Origin: Boseongicola sp. SB0665_bin_10
Lineage (GTDB): Bacteria > Pseudomonadota > Alphaproteobacteria > Rhodobacterales > Rhodobacteraceae
Assembly (NCBI GenBank): GCA_009838075.1
Contig: VXSG01000053.1
Coordinates: 1-64,000, forward strand
DNA length: 64,000 nucleotides
Direction: 5' to 3'
In this document: positions 14,751 through 23,794 of the stretch, piece after piece
How the letters are laid out: each line of letters opens with the position of its first letter
Position numbering within the stretch: position 1 is the stretch's first letter
Program-made: the position numbers and the translations under genes
The notes under the pieces: model-generated
What the model saw: the letters and a program-made list of their open reading frames with translations, nothing else
Databases searched by the model: none
Told to the model about the DNA's origin: nothing

Positions 14751-15470
14751 TCAGGTCCTGCGCGGCCAGTCCGGCGGGGACAGCGAGGACTGGAACCAGT
14801 TCACCAAGCTCACGTGCGAGAAGACCGGCAGTCCCGTGGCAGCCCGGATTGCGGCTGCGTAGGGCGTCATGTTGGTGCATTCGAGCACGATGGCTCCGAT
14901 GTCCGGATGTGCTGCAACAAGGTCTTCAGCGGCACCCACGTTGTCCGCCTCGGCCATCACCGGATCGAGTTCAGGTGAATTGCCCAGGATGGCTTCCGTG
15001 AAGTGCGCACGGCCCTCGGTCGTGCCGATGGGCGTGCCCTCGGGCACGCCTGCCGCCGCCAGGTGCGCCTCGGTCAGGGACGAACGCGAGACGGTAAGGA
15101 TGCCCGCTCGGCGACTTGAAGGCAGGAGCGCGTTGACCGCGCGAAGCTGCATCAACGACGAGGTCAGCACGGGCACGTCGACAGCTGCGGACAGCTCGTC
15201 CTGGAAGATCGAGAGAAACCCGCAATTCGTGGTGATCCCGTCCACGCCGTCCGCCTCAAGATCCTGCGCCGCGATCCTGAAGGCATCCAGCAGCCCCTTC
15301 GCGCCCTGCCGGACCACGCGATCTGGCGACGCATCGCGCACGACCCTGTAGTGCACCGGGAAGCCCCATGTGCCCGCGTTGCCCATGTCGCCCAGGATGC
15401 GCGGAAACCGGGCTTCGAGCATGAGGATGCCCACCGAAGCCCCGTAGACCGATTTTCCGCCCTTGATCAT
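14751..15470 (-). CDS. Aspartate/glutamate racemase family protein
   Basis: The 239-residue protein resembles the Asp/Glu racemase and hydantoin racemase superfamily. The two cysteine motifs expected of a two-base racemase are visible: TTNCGF near residue 84 and ECTNMTPYA near residue 204. An N-terminal GILMLEARFPR replaces the more usual GGMG phrase. The ATG at 15470 has GAGG upstream. It is divergent from a DadA-like oxidoreductase and TRAP transporter genes. A racemase or decarboxylase acting on the transported acid is plausible; the substrate is not deducible. Confidence 0.7.
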   Translation of the reverse strand: MIKGGKSVYGASVGILMLEARFPRILGDMGNAGTWGFPVHYRVVRDASPDRVVRQGAKGLLDAFRIAAQDLEADGVDGITTNCGFLSIFQDELSAAVDVPVLTSSLMQLRAVNALLPSSRRAGILTVSRSSLTEAHLAAAGVPEGTPIGTTEGRAHFTEAILGNSPELDPVMAEADNVGAAEDLVAAHPDIGAIVLECTNMTPYAAAIRAATGLPVFSHVSLVNWFQSSLSPPDWPRRT

Positions 15471-15890
15471 GGCCGTTGCCTCTTCCCGGACATCGCGATT
15501 CGCTGCTGCCAATTGCCTGCAAGTTTATCCACCTTTGTCCGGCAATGAAGCATGGAGCGGAACAAGGCTCAACGCCATGGCCGGCGATGCGCTGCGCCGT
15601 CACCTGGACAACATGGATCAGGCAGCGTGAACGTGACAAGGCAGCGTCCATTGAGGTTCGCGCCGTAACGCCTGCCGGGAATCAGACCGTCCTTCGCCGT
15701 CGGCGCCTGGCACAAGCATGACACGGCATCTCGGGCACGTGGGCAGCAGGTCTCCGACAATGGTGCAGTGAAGTCTCGCCGTCCACTTGCAAGTTCGTCG
15801 CGGATCAGGCGGAGCATTGCCGGAAAGAAATTGCAGGCCAGCCTTCGCTGTTGCAGGCTCCGCATTCAAGGCGGCGGAGGTGTTGCAACA
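15471..15890. other. Divergent intergenic region, no gene seen
   Basis: These 420 bases separate the minus-strand racemase gene from the plus-strand oxidoreductase gene. I see no gene and no strong promoter or dyad, but both transcription units must start here. Confidence 0.4.
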
Positions 15891-17159
15891 GTGGAAGACT
15901 CCCGAAAGACGGTCGCGATCATCGGAGCCGGGATCGTCGGCATATCGACTGCCATCTGGTGCCTCCGCGACGGGCATGAGGTCATCCTGATCGACAGGAC
16001 GGGTCCCGCCGAAGGCGCCAGTCACGGCAATGGCGGAGTCCTGGCGTCCAACGGAATCGTCCCGATCTCCGTGCCCGGACTGCTCCGAAACGCTCCTGGC
16101 CTGCTCTTCGGCCGTGACCAGCCGCTTTTTCTCAAGTGGCAGTATCTGCCACGCCTCGTCCCCTGGCTGACGCGCTTTCTCGGTCACGCGAATGCAGGTG
16201 ACGTCCGAAAGCGGGCATCCGCGATGACGCGAATCGTCGGCGACAGCTTGGCCGAGCACCAGGATCTGGCGAGGGGCACCGGTGCCGAGAAATGGATTTG
16301 CCCTGCGGACTATGTCTTCCTTTATCGCGACCGCGCGCATTTCGAGGACGATGCGTTCGGTTGGCAGATCCGGGCGGATCACGGATACACGTGGCAGGAG
16401 CTCGAAGGCGCGGCACTGCGCGACTACGATCCGGTCTTCGGCCCGTCGATCGGCTTCGGAGTCCGATGCCCGAACCATGGACGGATCAGCGATCCTGGTC
16501 ACTACGTGAAGGATCTTGCAAGGCATGCCGAAGCCCAGGGTGCGCGGCTCCTGATCGGAGAGGCCACGGACGTAGTTCAAGAGAATGGCCAGGTCACGGG
16601 CCTTCGCGTCGGCGGCGAGGCGGTCCGGTGCGATTCGGTCGTCCTCGCGGCAGGCGCATGGTCCGGGCCGCTGGCGCGCAAGCTCGGGATCAAGGTGCCG
16701 ATGGAGAGCGAGCGGGGCTACCATCTCGAACTCTGGGAACCCTCCATCATGCCGCGGTCACCGGTCATGATTGCCGCCGCCAAGTTCGTGGCGACTCCCA
16801 TGGAGGGCCGTCTGCGACTGGCCGGCATCGTCGAGTTCGGCGGACTCGATGCGCCACCGTCGCGGGCACCCTTCGAGTTGCTCGAAAGGCAGATTCGCAA
16901 GGCCATTCCGGGCATCGCCTGGAAGGACACGGTCGAATGGATGGGGCACCGCCCCTCGGTCGCCGACAGCACGCCTCTCATTGGACCCGTTCCGAGCGTT
17001 GCGGGTGTCTTGATGGCATTCGGCCACGACCATGTTGGCTTGACGGGCGGACCTCGAACGGGTCGACTGGTTTCGCAACTCGTGGCGGGAAGACAACCAA
17101 ATCTTGACCTCACCCCCTTTTCCCCTGCACGATACGCAGATTCGCGTCATCCGACGTGA
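15891..17159 (+). CDS. DadA-like FAD-dependent amino-acid oxidoreductase
   Basis: The 422-residue protein belongs to the DAO/DadA family of FAD enzymes that oxidise D-amino acids or N-methylated amines. The ADP-binding motif is AIIGAGIVGISTAIWCLRDG near the N-terminus, followed by the FAD ribose acidic residue in ILIDR. Other family marks are SHGNGGVLASNG, VVLAAGAWSGPLARKLG and the C-terminal MGHRPSVADSTPLIGP...GHDHVGLTGGP. I chose a GTG start at 15891, ten bases after GGAGG, because it gives the right distance to the dinucleotide motif. Nineteen bases later begins the TRAP solute receptor, so the enzyme probably acts on the imported compound. Confidence 0.8.
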   Translation: MEDSRKTVAIIGAGIVGISTAIWCLRDGHEVILIDRTGPAEGASHGNGGVLASNGIVPISVPGLLRNAPGLLFGRDQPLFLKWQYLPRLVPWLTRFLGHANAGDVRKRASAMTRIVGDSLAEHQDLARGTGAEKWICPADYVFLYRDRAHFEDDAFGWQIRADHGYTWQELEGAALRDYDPVFGPSIGFGVRCPNHGRISDPGHYVKDLARHAEAQGARLLIGEATDVVQENGQVTGLRVGGEAVRCDSVVLAAGAWSGPLARKLGIKVPMESERGYHLELWEPSIMPRSPVMIAAAKFVATPMEGRLRLAGIVEFGGLDAPPSRAPFELLERQIRKAIPGIAWKDTVEWMGHRPSVADSTPLIGPVPSVAGVLMAFGHDHVGLTGGPRTGRLVSQLVAGRQPNLDLTPFSPARYADSRHPT

Positions 17160-17177
17160 TTCACTCAGGAGAACTAA

Positions 17178-18158
17178 ATGTACAAATCAACGACGCTACT
17201 TGCTGCAGGCACGGTCGCCCTGGCCATGGCCGCGACGCCGGTCATGGCCGAGAAATGGGACATGCCCATGGCCTATTCCGGCTCCAACTTCCATTCGGTG
17301 ACCGGCGCCGAGTTCGCGAAGTGCGTGACGACCGGCACGGGCGGCGAGATCGAGATCGTGACGCACCCGAGCGGAAGCCTCTTCCCCGGAGCCCAGATCA
17401 AGCGCGCGATCCAGACCGGCCAGGTGCCGATCGGCGAGCGCCTGCTTTCTGGCCACCAGAACGAGAACGCGCTGTTCGGTGTCGACTCCGTGCCGTTCCT
17501 TGCAACCAGCTTCGACGATGCCGACAAGCTATGGGAAGCCGCGAAACCCACCATCGCGAAGACCTTGGCAGACCAGGGCCTGCACCTGCTCTATTCCGTG
17601 GCATGGCCGCCCCAAGGTCTCTATTTCCGCGATGCCGTGAGTTCGGTCGCCGACATGAAGGGCATCAAGTTCCGTTCCTACAACAATGCGACCTCGCGCC
17701 TTGCGGAACTGACGGGCATGCTGCCCGTCACGATCGAGGCGGCCGAGATCAGCCAGGCCTTTGCCACCGGCGTGGCTGACGCGATGGTTTCGTCGGGCTC
17801 CACGGGCTACGACCGGAAGGTCTGGGAGTCGCTGAACTACTTCTACGAAGTGGACGCATGGCTGCCACGCAACTATGTCATGGTGAACTCCGGTGTCTGG
17901 GATGGCGTTTCGGACCAGAACAAGAATGTCATCAATGCCTGTGCGGGACTTGCCGAGTATGCCGGCAACTGGAGAGCCAAGGAGTACACCGGCTTCACGC
18001 TTCAAGGCCTTCGGGACGGTGGCATGACGGTCGCGCCCGCATCCGACCAGATGAAGTCCGAGTTGCAGGAAATCGGCAAGGTCATGACCGCCGAATGGCT
18101 TGAAGCCGCTGGCGCTGATGGCCAGGCCATTGTCGACGGATTCATGTCGATGAAGTGA
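17178..18158 (+). CDS. dctP: TRAP transporter solute-binding protein
   Basis: The 326-residue protein has a signal peptide (LLAAGTVALAMAATPVMA, about 7-24) and the DctP fold, with the family phrases TGGEIEIVTHPSGSLFPGAQI, GVDSVPFLATSFDDA and the conserved KIxR-like GIKFRSYNN that normally binds a substrate carboxylate. AGGAG lies 7 bases before the ATG. It captures an organic acid in the periplasm for the membrane subunits at 18474 and 19002. The ligand is unknown; the linked racemase and DadA-like genes suggest an amino acid or derivative. Confidence 0.88.
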   Translation: MYKSTTLLAAGTVALAMAATPVMAEKWDMPMAYSGSNFHSVTGAEFAKCVTTGTGGEIEIVTHPSGSLFPGAQIKRAIQTGQVPIGERLLSGHQNENALFGVDSVPFLATSFDDADKLWEAAKPTIAKTLADQGLHLLYSVAWPPQGLYFRDAVSSVADMKGIKFRSYNNATSRLAELTGMLPVTIEAAEISQAFATGVADAMVSSGSTGYDRKVWESLNYFYEVDAWLPRNYVMVNSGVWDGVSDQNKNVINACAGLAEYAGNWRAKEYTGFTLQGLRDGGMTVAPASDQMKSELQEIGKVMTAEWLEAAGADGQAIVDGFMSMK

Positions 18159-18167
18159 TCAGGACGG

Positions 18168-18190
18168 ACGGGCGTGCCTGTCGCGCCCGT
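18168..18190 (+). promoter_or_regulatory. Hairpin between dctP and dctQ
   Basis: ACGGGCG (18168-18174) pairs with CGCCCGT (18184-18190) across 9 bases, beginning 10 bases after the dctP stop and with no T-run. Such structures raise the level of receptor mRNA over that of the membrane subunits. The rest of the 315-base gap shows no gene. Confidence 0.5.
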
Positions 18191-18473
18191 TCACGCCTAT
18201 CTTGGACGAGGTGAAAGTGCCGGCAGAGATGCGCCCCGTGAATTGCCCGGCTGGCCGGGTTCGGCCGGCCGTTGCCGGAGATGCCTGGATGACCGCCGCA
18301 GCATCGGCTCGACTGCCGGCAATTGCCACAGGGACACGTAGACCGTCGCGAATCGCGCCAAGGATCCCGGCACGTCGGGGCGGATGGAACCCTGGTCCAA
18401 GAAATGCAGGTGGTGCGGCGGGAAACAGGTGCATCTCGCGGCGCCCGCGGGAAGTCCGCGAGGGCATGCCGCC

Positions 18474-18998
18474 ATGACACTTGTCCGCCGGGCCCTTGAT
18501 TCGATCTACGTTGCTGCAGGCGTTTTGGCCGCGTGCTGCCTCATTGCCATCTTGAGCCTCATCGTGATCCAGATGCTCGCGCGCTGGACCGGCGAAGTCT
18601 TTCCAGGCGCACCGGAATATGCCGGCTACTTCATGGCCGCCGCGTCGTTTCTTGCCTTCGCCAACGCGCTCAGCCGGGGCAGCCATATCCGGGTCTCGAT
18701 CGTGCTGAACGCGTTGTCCCCACGCGCGAGGCGCCTTCTCGAGATCTGGTGCTTTGCCATCGGTACAGTCACGGCGTGGTATTTTGTCTATTTTGCGGTG
18801 CGCTTCGTCTACTGGTCCTGGAAATTCAATGACATCAGCCAGGGCCAGGACCGAACCGAACTCTGGATTCCGCAAAGCTTTGTCCTTGCCGGGGCGATCA
18901 TCTTCGCGGTGGCGCTCACGGACAATCTCCTCAACCTGATCTTCAAGGGCGAGCACCGCATTTCGCGAGATCAGATCGAGCAGGGATTGGGAGGGTAG
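18474..18998 (+). CDS. dctQ: TRAP transporter small membrane subunit
   Basis: The 174-residue protein has four hydrophobic segments (about 13-35, 50-70, 90-112 and 135-160), as in DctQ. The motif SHIRVSIVLN after the second segment is characteristic (family: H-I-x-V). The start at 18474 is the ATG that begins directly before the first membrane helix (TLVRRALDSIYVAAGVLAAC). It lies 3 bases before dctM. Confidence 0.82.
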   Translation: MTLVRRALDSIYVAAGVLAACCLIAILSLIVIQMLARWTGEVFPGAPEYAGYFMAAASFLAFANALSRGSHIRVSIVLNALSPRARRLLEIWCFAIGTVTAWYFVYFAVRFVYWSWKFNDISQGQDRTELWIPQSFVLAGAIIFAVALTDNLLNLIFKGEHRISRDQIEQGLGG

Positions 18999-19001
18999 TT
19001 C

Positions 19002-20309
19002 ATGGAAGACGCATCGATCATCGTCCTGTTCCTCTTCGTGCTCTTCCTGCTGCTGGGTTCAGGCGTCTGGGTCGGCCTGTCGCTTATCGGCGTTGCGTGG
19101 GTCGGAATGGAGCTTTTCACCACGAGGCCGGTTGGCGACACGATGCTGACGACGATCTGGTCCTCCTCCTCCTCATGGACGCTGACCGCGCTGCCCCTGT
19201 TCATCTGGATGGGAGAGATCCTTTACCGAACCCGCCTGTCAGAGGACATGTTCCGCGGTCTCAGCCCGTGGATGAGGTCGCTGCCGGGCGGCCTTGTCCA
19301 CACCAACATCGTCGGCTGCACCGTCTTCGCCGCCGTCTCGGGATCATCGGCGGCGACGCTGACCACGGTCGGCAAGATGTCCATTCCGGAACTCAGGAAG
19401 CGGAACTATCCGGAGCCAATGGTCATCGGCACTCTTGCCGGCGCGGCCACGCTGGGTCTCATGATCCCGCCATCGCTGACCCTCATCGTATACGGGGTCA
19501 CGATCAACGAATCGATCTCCAAGCTCTTCTTCGCCGGCATCGTGCCTGGCCTCGTGCTGGCGGCCATGTTCATGACGTACGTGGCAATCTACAGTCGTGT
19601 GTCGCGGTCCTGGAAACCGGATGCCGAACCGCCGATGACGTTTTCCGAACGCGTCGCGAATTCACGCTTTCTGATCCCGGTGATCTGCCTGATCCTCGTG
19701 GTCATCGGATCGATGTATCTCGGCTATGCCACGGCCACCGAGGCCGCCGCGTTCGGCGTGATCGGCGGCCTGCTTCTTGCCGCCAGCCAAGGATCGCTCA
19801 ACTGGAAGACCTTTACCGAAAGCCTGATGGGGGCGACCCGGACGAGCGCGATGATTGCGCTCATTCTCGCGGGTGCCGCGTTCCTCTCGCTCTCGATGGG
19901 GTTCACGGGGCTGCCACGCGGACTCGCCGATCTCATTGCCCAGTGGGAGCTGTCGCGGTTCGAACTGCTCATGGTGCTTCTGGTCTTCTACATCATTCTC
20001 GGCTGCTTTCTCGACGGCATTTCCTCGGTCGTGCTGACGATGGCTGTCGTGGAGCCCATGATTCGCGACGCCGGAATAGATCTCATCTGGTTCGGCATTT
20101 TCATCGTGGTGGTCGTTGAAATGGCCCAGATCACCCCGCCGATCGGCTTCAACCTGTTCGTGCTCCAGGGGATGACGCATCACGAGATGAACTTCATCGC
20201 GAAGTCCGCGATCCCGATGTTCGTGATCATGGTCCTGATGGTCTTCGTGCTGATCGCCGTGCCGGATCTAGCGACCTGGCTGCCCGAACAGATGCGACAA
20301 CGACCGTGA
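19002..20309 (+). CDS. dctM: TRAP transporter large permease subunit
   Basis: The 435-residue membrane protein has about 12 hydrophobic segments and the DctM signatures ALPLFIWMGEILYRT, FAAVSGSSAATLTTVGKMSIPEL and GTLAGAATLGLMIPPSLTLIVYG. It forms the sodium-driven permease with DctQ and receives substrate from DctP. Size is normal. A convergent aldo/keto reductase gene follows after 184 bases with no visible strong terminator. Confidence 0.92.
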   Translation: MEDASIIVLFLFVLFLLLGSGVWVGLSLIGVAWVGMELFTTRPVGDTMLTTIWSSSSSWTLTALPLFIWMGEILYRTRLSEDMFRGLSPWMRSLPGGLVHTNIVGCTVFAAVSGSSAATLTTVGKMSIPELRKRNYPEPMVIGTLAGAATLGLMIPPSLTLIVYGVTINESISKLFFAGIVPGLVLAAMFMTYVAIYSRVSRSWKPDAEPPMTFSERVANSRFLIPVICLILVVIGSMYLGYATATEAAAFGVIGGLLLAASQGSLNWKTFTESLMGATRTSAMIALILAGAAFLSLSMGFTGLPRGLADLIAQWELSRFELLMVLLVFYIILGCFLDGISSVVLTMAVVEPMIRDAGIDLIWFGIFIVVVVEMAQITPPIGFNLFVLQGMTHHEMNFIAKSAIPMFVIMVLMVFVLIAVPDLATWLPEQMRQRP

Positions 20310-20493
20310 ATGCGGCGTGATACCGTCATCCATGCAACCAATCTGACGTGAAGGGCTTCCGACGGGTCGGTGACCTGATCGAGGCCGCGAAGCGCGAACC
20401 GATTCAGGGCATTCCGGCTGCCTGGTTCTGCCGGCGAAAAGCCCGCGAGCGCGGACCTGCGCCTTGGAAGCCGGCCGGATCATTCGGGCGGCC

Positions 20494-21489
20494 TCAGCAG
20501 TACTTTTCCGGACCGGTCCACTGACGCGTGGAATAGCGGTCGCCATGACACCAGCCGACCGGCAGCCGACGTTCGATCTCGGCCTTCAAGTCCGGGCCCA
20601 ACTCGAGATTGGCCCCTTCCACCAGTTCGGTGAAGTGATTGCAGTTCCGTGTGCCTGGAATCACCAACGTGGACCGGCTTTGGGCCAGAACCCATGCAAT
20701 CGCCAGTGCCGCAGTGGAACAGCCTGCCTCACCCGCCAATTCGCGCAGCGGCTGGCTGGCGGCGAGGTTGCGCTCGAGGTTGCCGCCGGAAAACCGCGGA
20801 TTGGACTTCATGAACGCCGAGGCCTCGATCCCTTCGGGCGTCGGCGGGGCATCGGTCAGCAATCCACGCCCGACCGGAGAGAATGCGACGAGCGAGACCC
20901 CGAGCCGCTCGCATGCCTGGACCAGCCCCAGTTCCGGCGACCGTGTCTGCAGCGAATACTCGGACTGCACCGCCGCAATGGGGTGAACCTCGCACGCGCG
21001 GGCCAGCGTGGTCGGCGCGACTTCCGACAACCCGATCCGGTCAATCTTGCCCGCCTCAACCATGCGTGCGTAGGTGCCAACGACTTCCTCCACCGGCATG
21101 TCGGGGTCAAGACGATGGAGATAGAAGAGCTCGACCCGCTCAACGCCCAGCCGCGCAAGGCTCTTGTCCAGTTCGGCCTCGACATGCGCAGGGCTGTTGT
21201 CGAAATTGCGCCCGGTCTCAGGATCGCGTGCGATGCCGGCCTTGGTGGCCAGCATGAAGGGCGTCTCGCCCGTCCGGCGGGCAAGGTAGCTGCCGATGAT
21301 CTCCTCCGAGCGTCCCATGCCGTAGACGTTTGCCGTGTCCAGATGAGTGACGCCAGCGTCGAGCGCGGCGTCCAGTATCGCGTGGCTTTCTTCCACGGTT
21401 GCATTGCCATAGATGCCGGCAAAGGACATCGCGCCGACTCCTAGGACCGACACCGACGGCCCGTCTTGACCCAATGATCTCCTGTTCAT
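20494..21489 (-). CDS. Aldo/keto reductase
   Basis: The 331-residue TIM-barrel protein is an NADPH-dependent aldo/keto reductase of the YajO/AKR11-14-like group. Catalytic residues appear in order: Asp in HLDTANVYGMGRSEE (Asp and Tyr), Lys in LATKAG and His in FYLHRLD. The cofactor site IPGTRNCNHFTELV lies near the C-terminus. GGAGG lies 7 bases before the ATG at 21489. It is convergent with the TRAP genes. The carbonyl substrate is unknown. Confidence 0.88.
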   Translation of the reverse strand: MNRRSLGQDGPSVSVLGVGAMSFAGIYGNATVEESHAILDAALDAGVTHLDTANVYGMGRSEEIIGSYLARRTGETPFMLATKAGIARDPETGRNFDNSPAHVEAELDKSLARLGVERVELFYLHRLDPDMPVEEVVGTYARMVEAGKIDRIGLSEVAPTTLARACEVHPIAAVQSEYSLQTRSPELGLVQACERLGVSLVAFSPVGRGLLTDAPPTPEGIEASAFMKSNPRFSGGNLERNLAASQPLRELAGEAGCSTAALAIAWVLAQSRSTLVIPGTRNCNHFTELVEGANLELGPDLKAEIERRLPVGWCHGDRYSTRQWTGPEKYC

Positions 21490-22046
21490 CTTGCATCCTC
21501 CCTCAGCAGCAAGTCGTCCGGCAGGCTGCAGTGACAGTCCCCCGCGGAAAGCGGTTGAAGGCAAGCATGCCGGTCGAGGCCGGACTGGTCCTGTCCCCTT
21601 CGCCTCATGCGGCAAGCCTCCATTCCATCATGTCGGTCATCCGGTTGTTCAGGCTGCAACAGCGCAGTGCCGTGATGAAATTCTCCTTTGGCCGAATCAG
21701 CCGCAAGCACAGATCCAGGCGCGCGTCATGTTTCCTGTCGGTGCCGTTGAACGGCCAACCGGCACCGCCCTCGTCCACGCATCCGCAAGTCACCGAACCG
21801 CTCCAACCGTCGATCACGCCTGATCCCGCGGACATGCCCTTAGCCCGACATTCGCAATGGTGCAACTTGCGACCCAGTTCGCGAAATCTGCAAGCCATTG
21901 CCGCCGTTTGCCAAACTCGGACTTGCAGGCTGCGTCATGATCAAGCGCGGAACGTGGATGGTGACGTGACTCCTGTCGCGGCGCAGGGCGGTCACGCCGC
22001 AATCGACATGAGCGGGCGCAAATGGGGCGATACTGGGTCCGGGTCA
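21490..22046. other. Gene-poor stretch, probably eroded DNA
   Basis: I see no reading frame with family-like sequence in these 557 bases. It borders the integrase and transposase remnants at 22047-22549 and is probably part of the same decayed insertion. Confidence 0.4.
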
Positions 22047-22142
22047 TCACCTTCCAGTGTCCGAGCAGCGCGGCGACACGACCTCGCCCCGGCGCGTGCC
22101 AGTGTAGAGGCCAATCAGGAAGATGTCGCGGGTCGCGGGATT
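22047..22142 (-). pseudogene. Tyrosine-recombinase fragment
   Basis: About 31 residues read ATRDIFLIGLYTGTRRGEVV, the helix and first catalytic arginine motif (T-G-x-R-R-G-E) of phage-type integrases. The frame runs into nonsense on both sides and no other catalytic motif is recoverable. It is a scrap of a second, decayed integrase, unrelated in position to the intact one at 9856. Confidence 0.5.
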
Positions 22143-22189
22143 GGGCACGACCGCCTTGGTGCCCGTGCGCCGGTGCGGCCGCCATGGGG

Positions 22190-22549
22190 GCACGTGTCGA
22201 GCCCATGCTGCCCGGCAGGGCGATCGATCTTGCGCGGGTGCCCGTCCTTCTTGAGGATCTCGGTTTCGGGGCCTTCGTCGGGGACAGTGCGTTCGACGCT
22301 GACAGGCTGATCGACGAGGTGTAGGGACACGGCGCGGTGCCGGCGATTCCCCCCGAAGAGGAACCCCGCGACGTCCCGGGACCACGACCGGGAGACGTGC
22401 AAGTGGCGGCACCAGATCGAGAATCCCCTTGCGAGAACCAAGAAGTTCAAGCGGTGGCGACGCGGTACGACAAGACCGGCGAGCTTCGCAGCGAGGATTC
22501 ATCTCGTCGCCGGCGTGAACGCGGCTACATGCTTGTCAGCGGGTCCTAG
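22190..22549 (+). pseudogene. IS5-family transposase C-terminal remnant
   Basis: The frame from 22190 reads like the end of an IS5-type DDE transposase: AIDLARVPVLLEDLG, then FVGDSAFDADRLIDEV (DDE aspartate region), then a TAG stop at 22322-22324 where the family has an Arg-Gly-Ala, then GAVPAIPP. WRHQIENPL (the E of the triad) follows in a second frame and ATRYDKT in a third. One stop and at least two frame changes make it inactive. The N-terminal half and ends are not recognisable. Confidence 0.65.
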
Positions 22550-23724
22550 TTCAACAGGACCGGAAGGCAGGTAGGGCCATGGAAACCGAATCCCCGCCAG
22601 ATCACCGCACCAGGGTCTGGCAGCGTCATGCTCGGAAACCGGTCGAACAGGATTGGCAGCATGATCTGTCCAATGGCGCGACGAGCGACATGTGCCCCCA
22701 GGCAGAAATGTGGCCCGTTGCCAAAGGACTGGTGCGGATTCCTGTCGCGGTCGACGATGAACGCCTCGCCGTCCTCGTAGAGATCCTCGTCCCGGTTGGC
22801 GCTGGCCTGAATGGTCATGACGGTGTCCCCTTTCGGGATCAGGCAGCCTCGAATTTCCGTGTCCTCCGTGACAAGGCGCGACGACACCGAAATCGGCGCC
22901 ACCCAGCGGATGCCTTCTTCGAAAGCCCTGTCCCAGTCGGCATTGCGCTTCACCTCCTCAAGTTGGTCGGGATTGGCCAGCAATCCGCAGAGGGTCGTGT
23001 TCAAGGCGTCGCGCGGCTCGTTGATGCCGCCGCCGATAGCGATCTTGATATTGGCATGGATCTGGGTTTCGGGGATCGGATCCTCGGCGTTCAGCATCAC
23101 CGAGAACGCCGAACTGTTCGGTTCCGCCCTGTGCCTGTGCTGCAAACGGTCGAAGAGCGCGTGCATCTCCTCGTTGGCGCGGTCGACACGCTCGAAGGGT
23201 TTGTCCCGCCACCCGAAATTTCCCGCCCCGTCGATCAGCGCCTGCGACCAGCGTTGCATCTCCTCGTCCGTGGCTTCCTCAAGCCCCAGCAGTATCGCCA
23301 GGCCTCGCGCCGCATACGGCCCGGAGAGCGCCGGAAAGAGGTCAACGACTTCGCCTCGAGGCAGCCGCGCGACATAGTCTTCGGCAATCCTGCGATACAG
23401 CGGCATCCATTCGTCCCGCATCACCTTGGGAGCAAAGGCGGGCGCCATGGCCATGCGTTCGCGCAGATGCGCTTCGCCGTCCTTGCGCATGAGCGTGTGC
23501 GCCCAGAATGCGCGCTTCATCGGCGTGTTCGGATCGTCGGAACTGAACAGCTTCGGGTGGTCCTTGACGTGTTTCGTGTCGGCGGCCTTCGTCAGGAACG
23601 TCCGGCCTACCGCCTTGACACGCAGCACAGGCGCATCGCGGCGCAACCGTCGGTAGATCGGGAACGGGTCGCGGTCGAGCTGGTCAAGCGTGATCGCTTC
23701 GTCAAGTGGCGCAAGGTCGGTCAT
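22546..23724 (-). CDS. Cytochrome P450
   Basis: The 392-residue soluble bacterial P450 has the ExxR of the K-helix (EEGIRWVAP) and a good heme-binding loop (FGNGPHFCLGAHVAR, Cys thiolate) near the C-terminus. The I-helix reads AIGGGINEPRDALNTT, so the usual acid-Thr pair is replaced by Glu-Pro, which may alter oxygen activation. The ATG at 23724 has GGAG upstream. It lies downstream of an amidohydrolase pseudogene on the same strand and next to transposase debris. The redox partner is not local and the substrate is unknown. Confidence 0.88.
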   Translation of the reverse strand: MTDLAPLDEAITLDQLDRDPFPIYRRLRRDAPVLRVKAVGRTFLTKAADTKHVKDHPKLFSSDDPNTPMKRAFWAHTLMRKDGEAHLRERMAMAPAFAPKVMRDEWMPLYRRIAEDYVARLPRGEVVDLFPALSGPYAARGLAILLGLEEATDEEMQRWSQALIDGAGNFGWRDKPFERVDRANEEMHALFDRLQHRHRAEPNSSAFSVMLNAEDPIPETQIHANIKIAIGGGINEPRDALNTTLCGLLANPDQLEEVKRNADWDRAFEEGIRWVAPISVSSRLVTEDTEIRGCLIPKGDTVMTIQASANRDEDLYEDGEAFIVDRDRNPHQSFGNGPHFCLGAHVARRAIGQIMLPILFDRFPSMTLPDPGAVIWRGFGFHGPTCLPVLLN

Positions 23725-23794
23725 TCCCGTCTCCCGTAGCTCCTTCGAAGCCTCCTGGCCGGAAGTGCGCATCGCGGCAAAAGACGGCTCCTCC

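Noticed and set aside
15618-16724. Long minus-strand frame across the start of the DadA-like gene
   Set aside because: It is antisense to the FAD-binding region of a recognisable enzyme and shows no motif.
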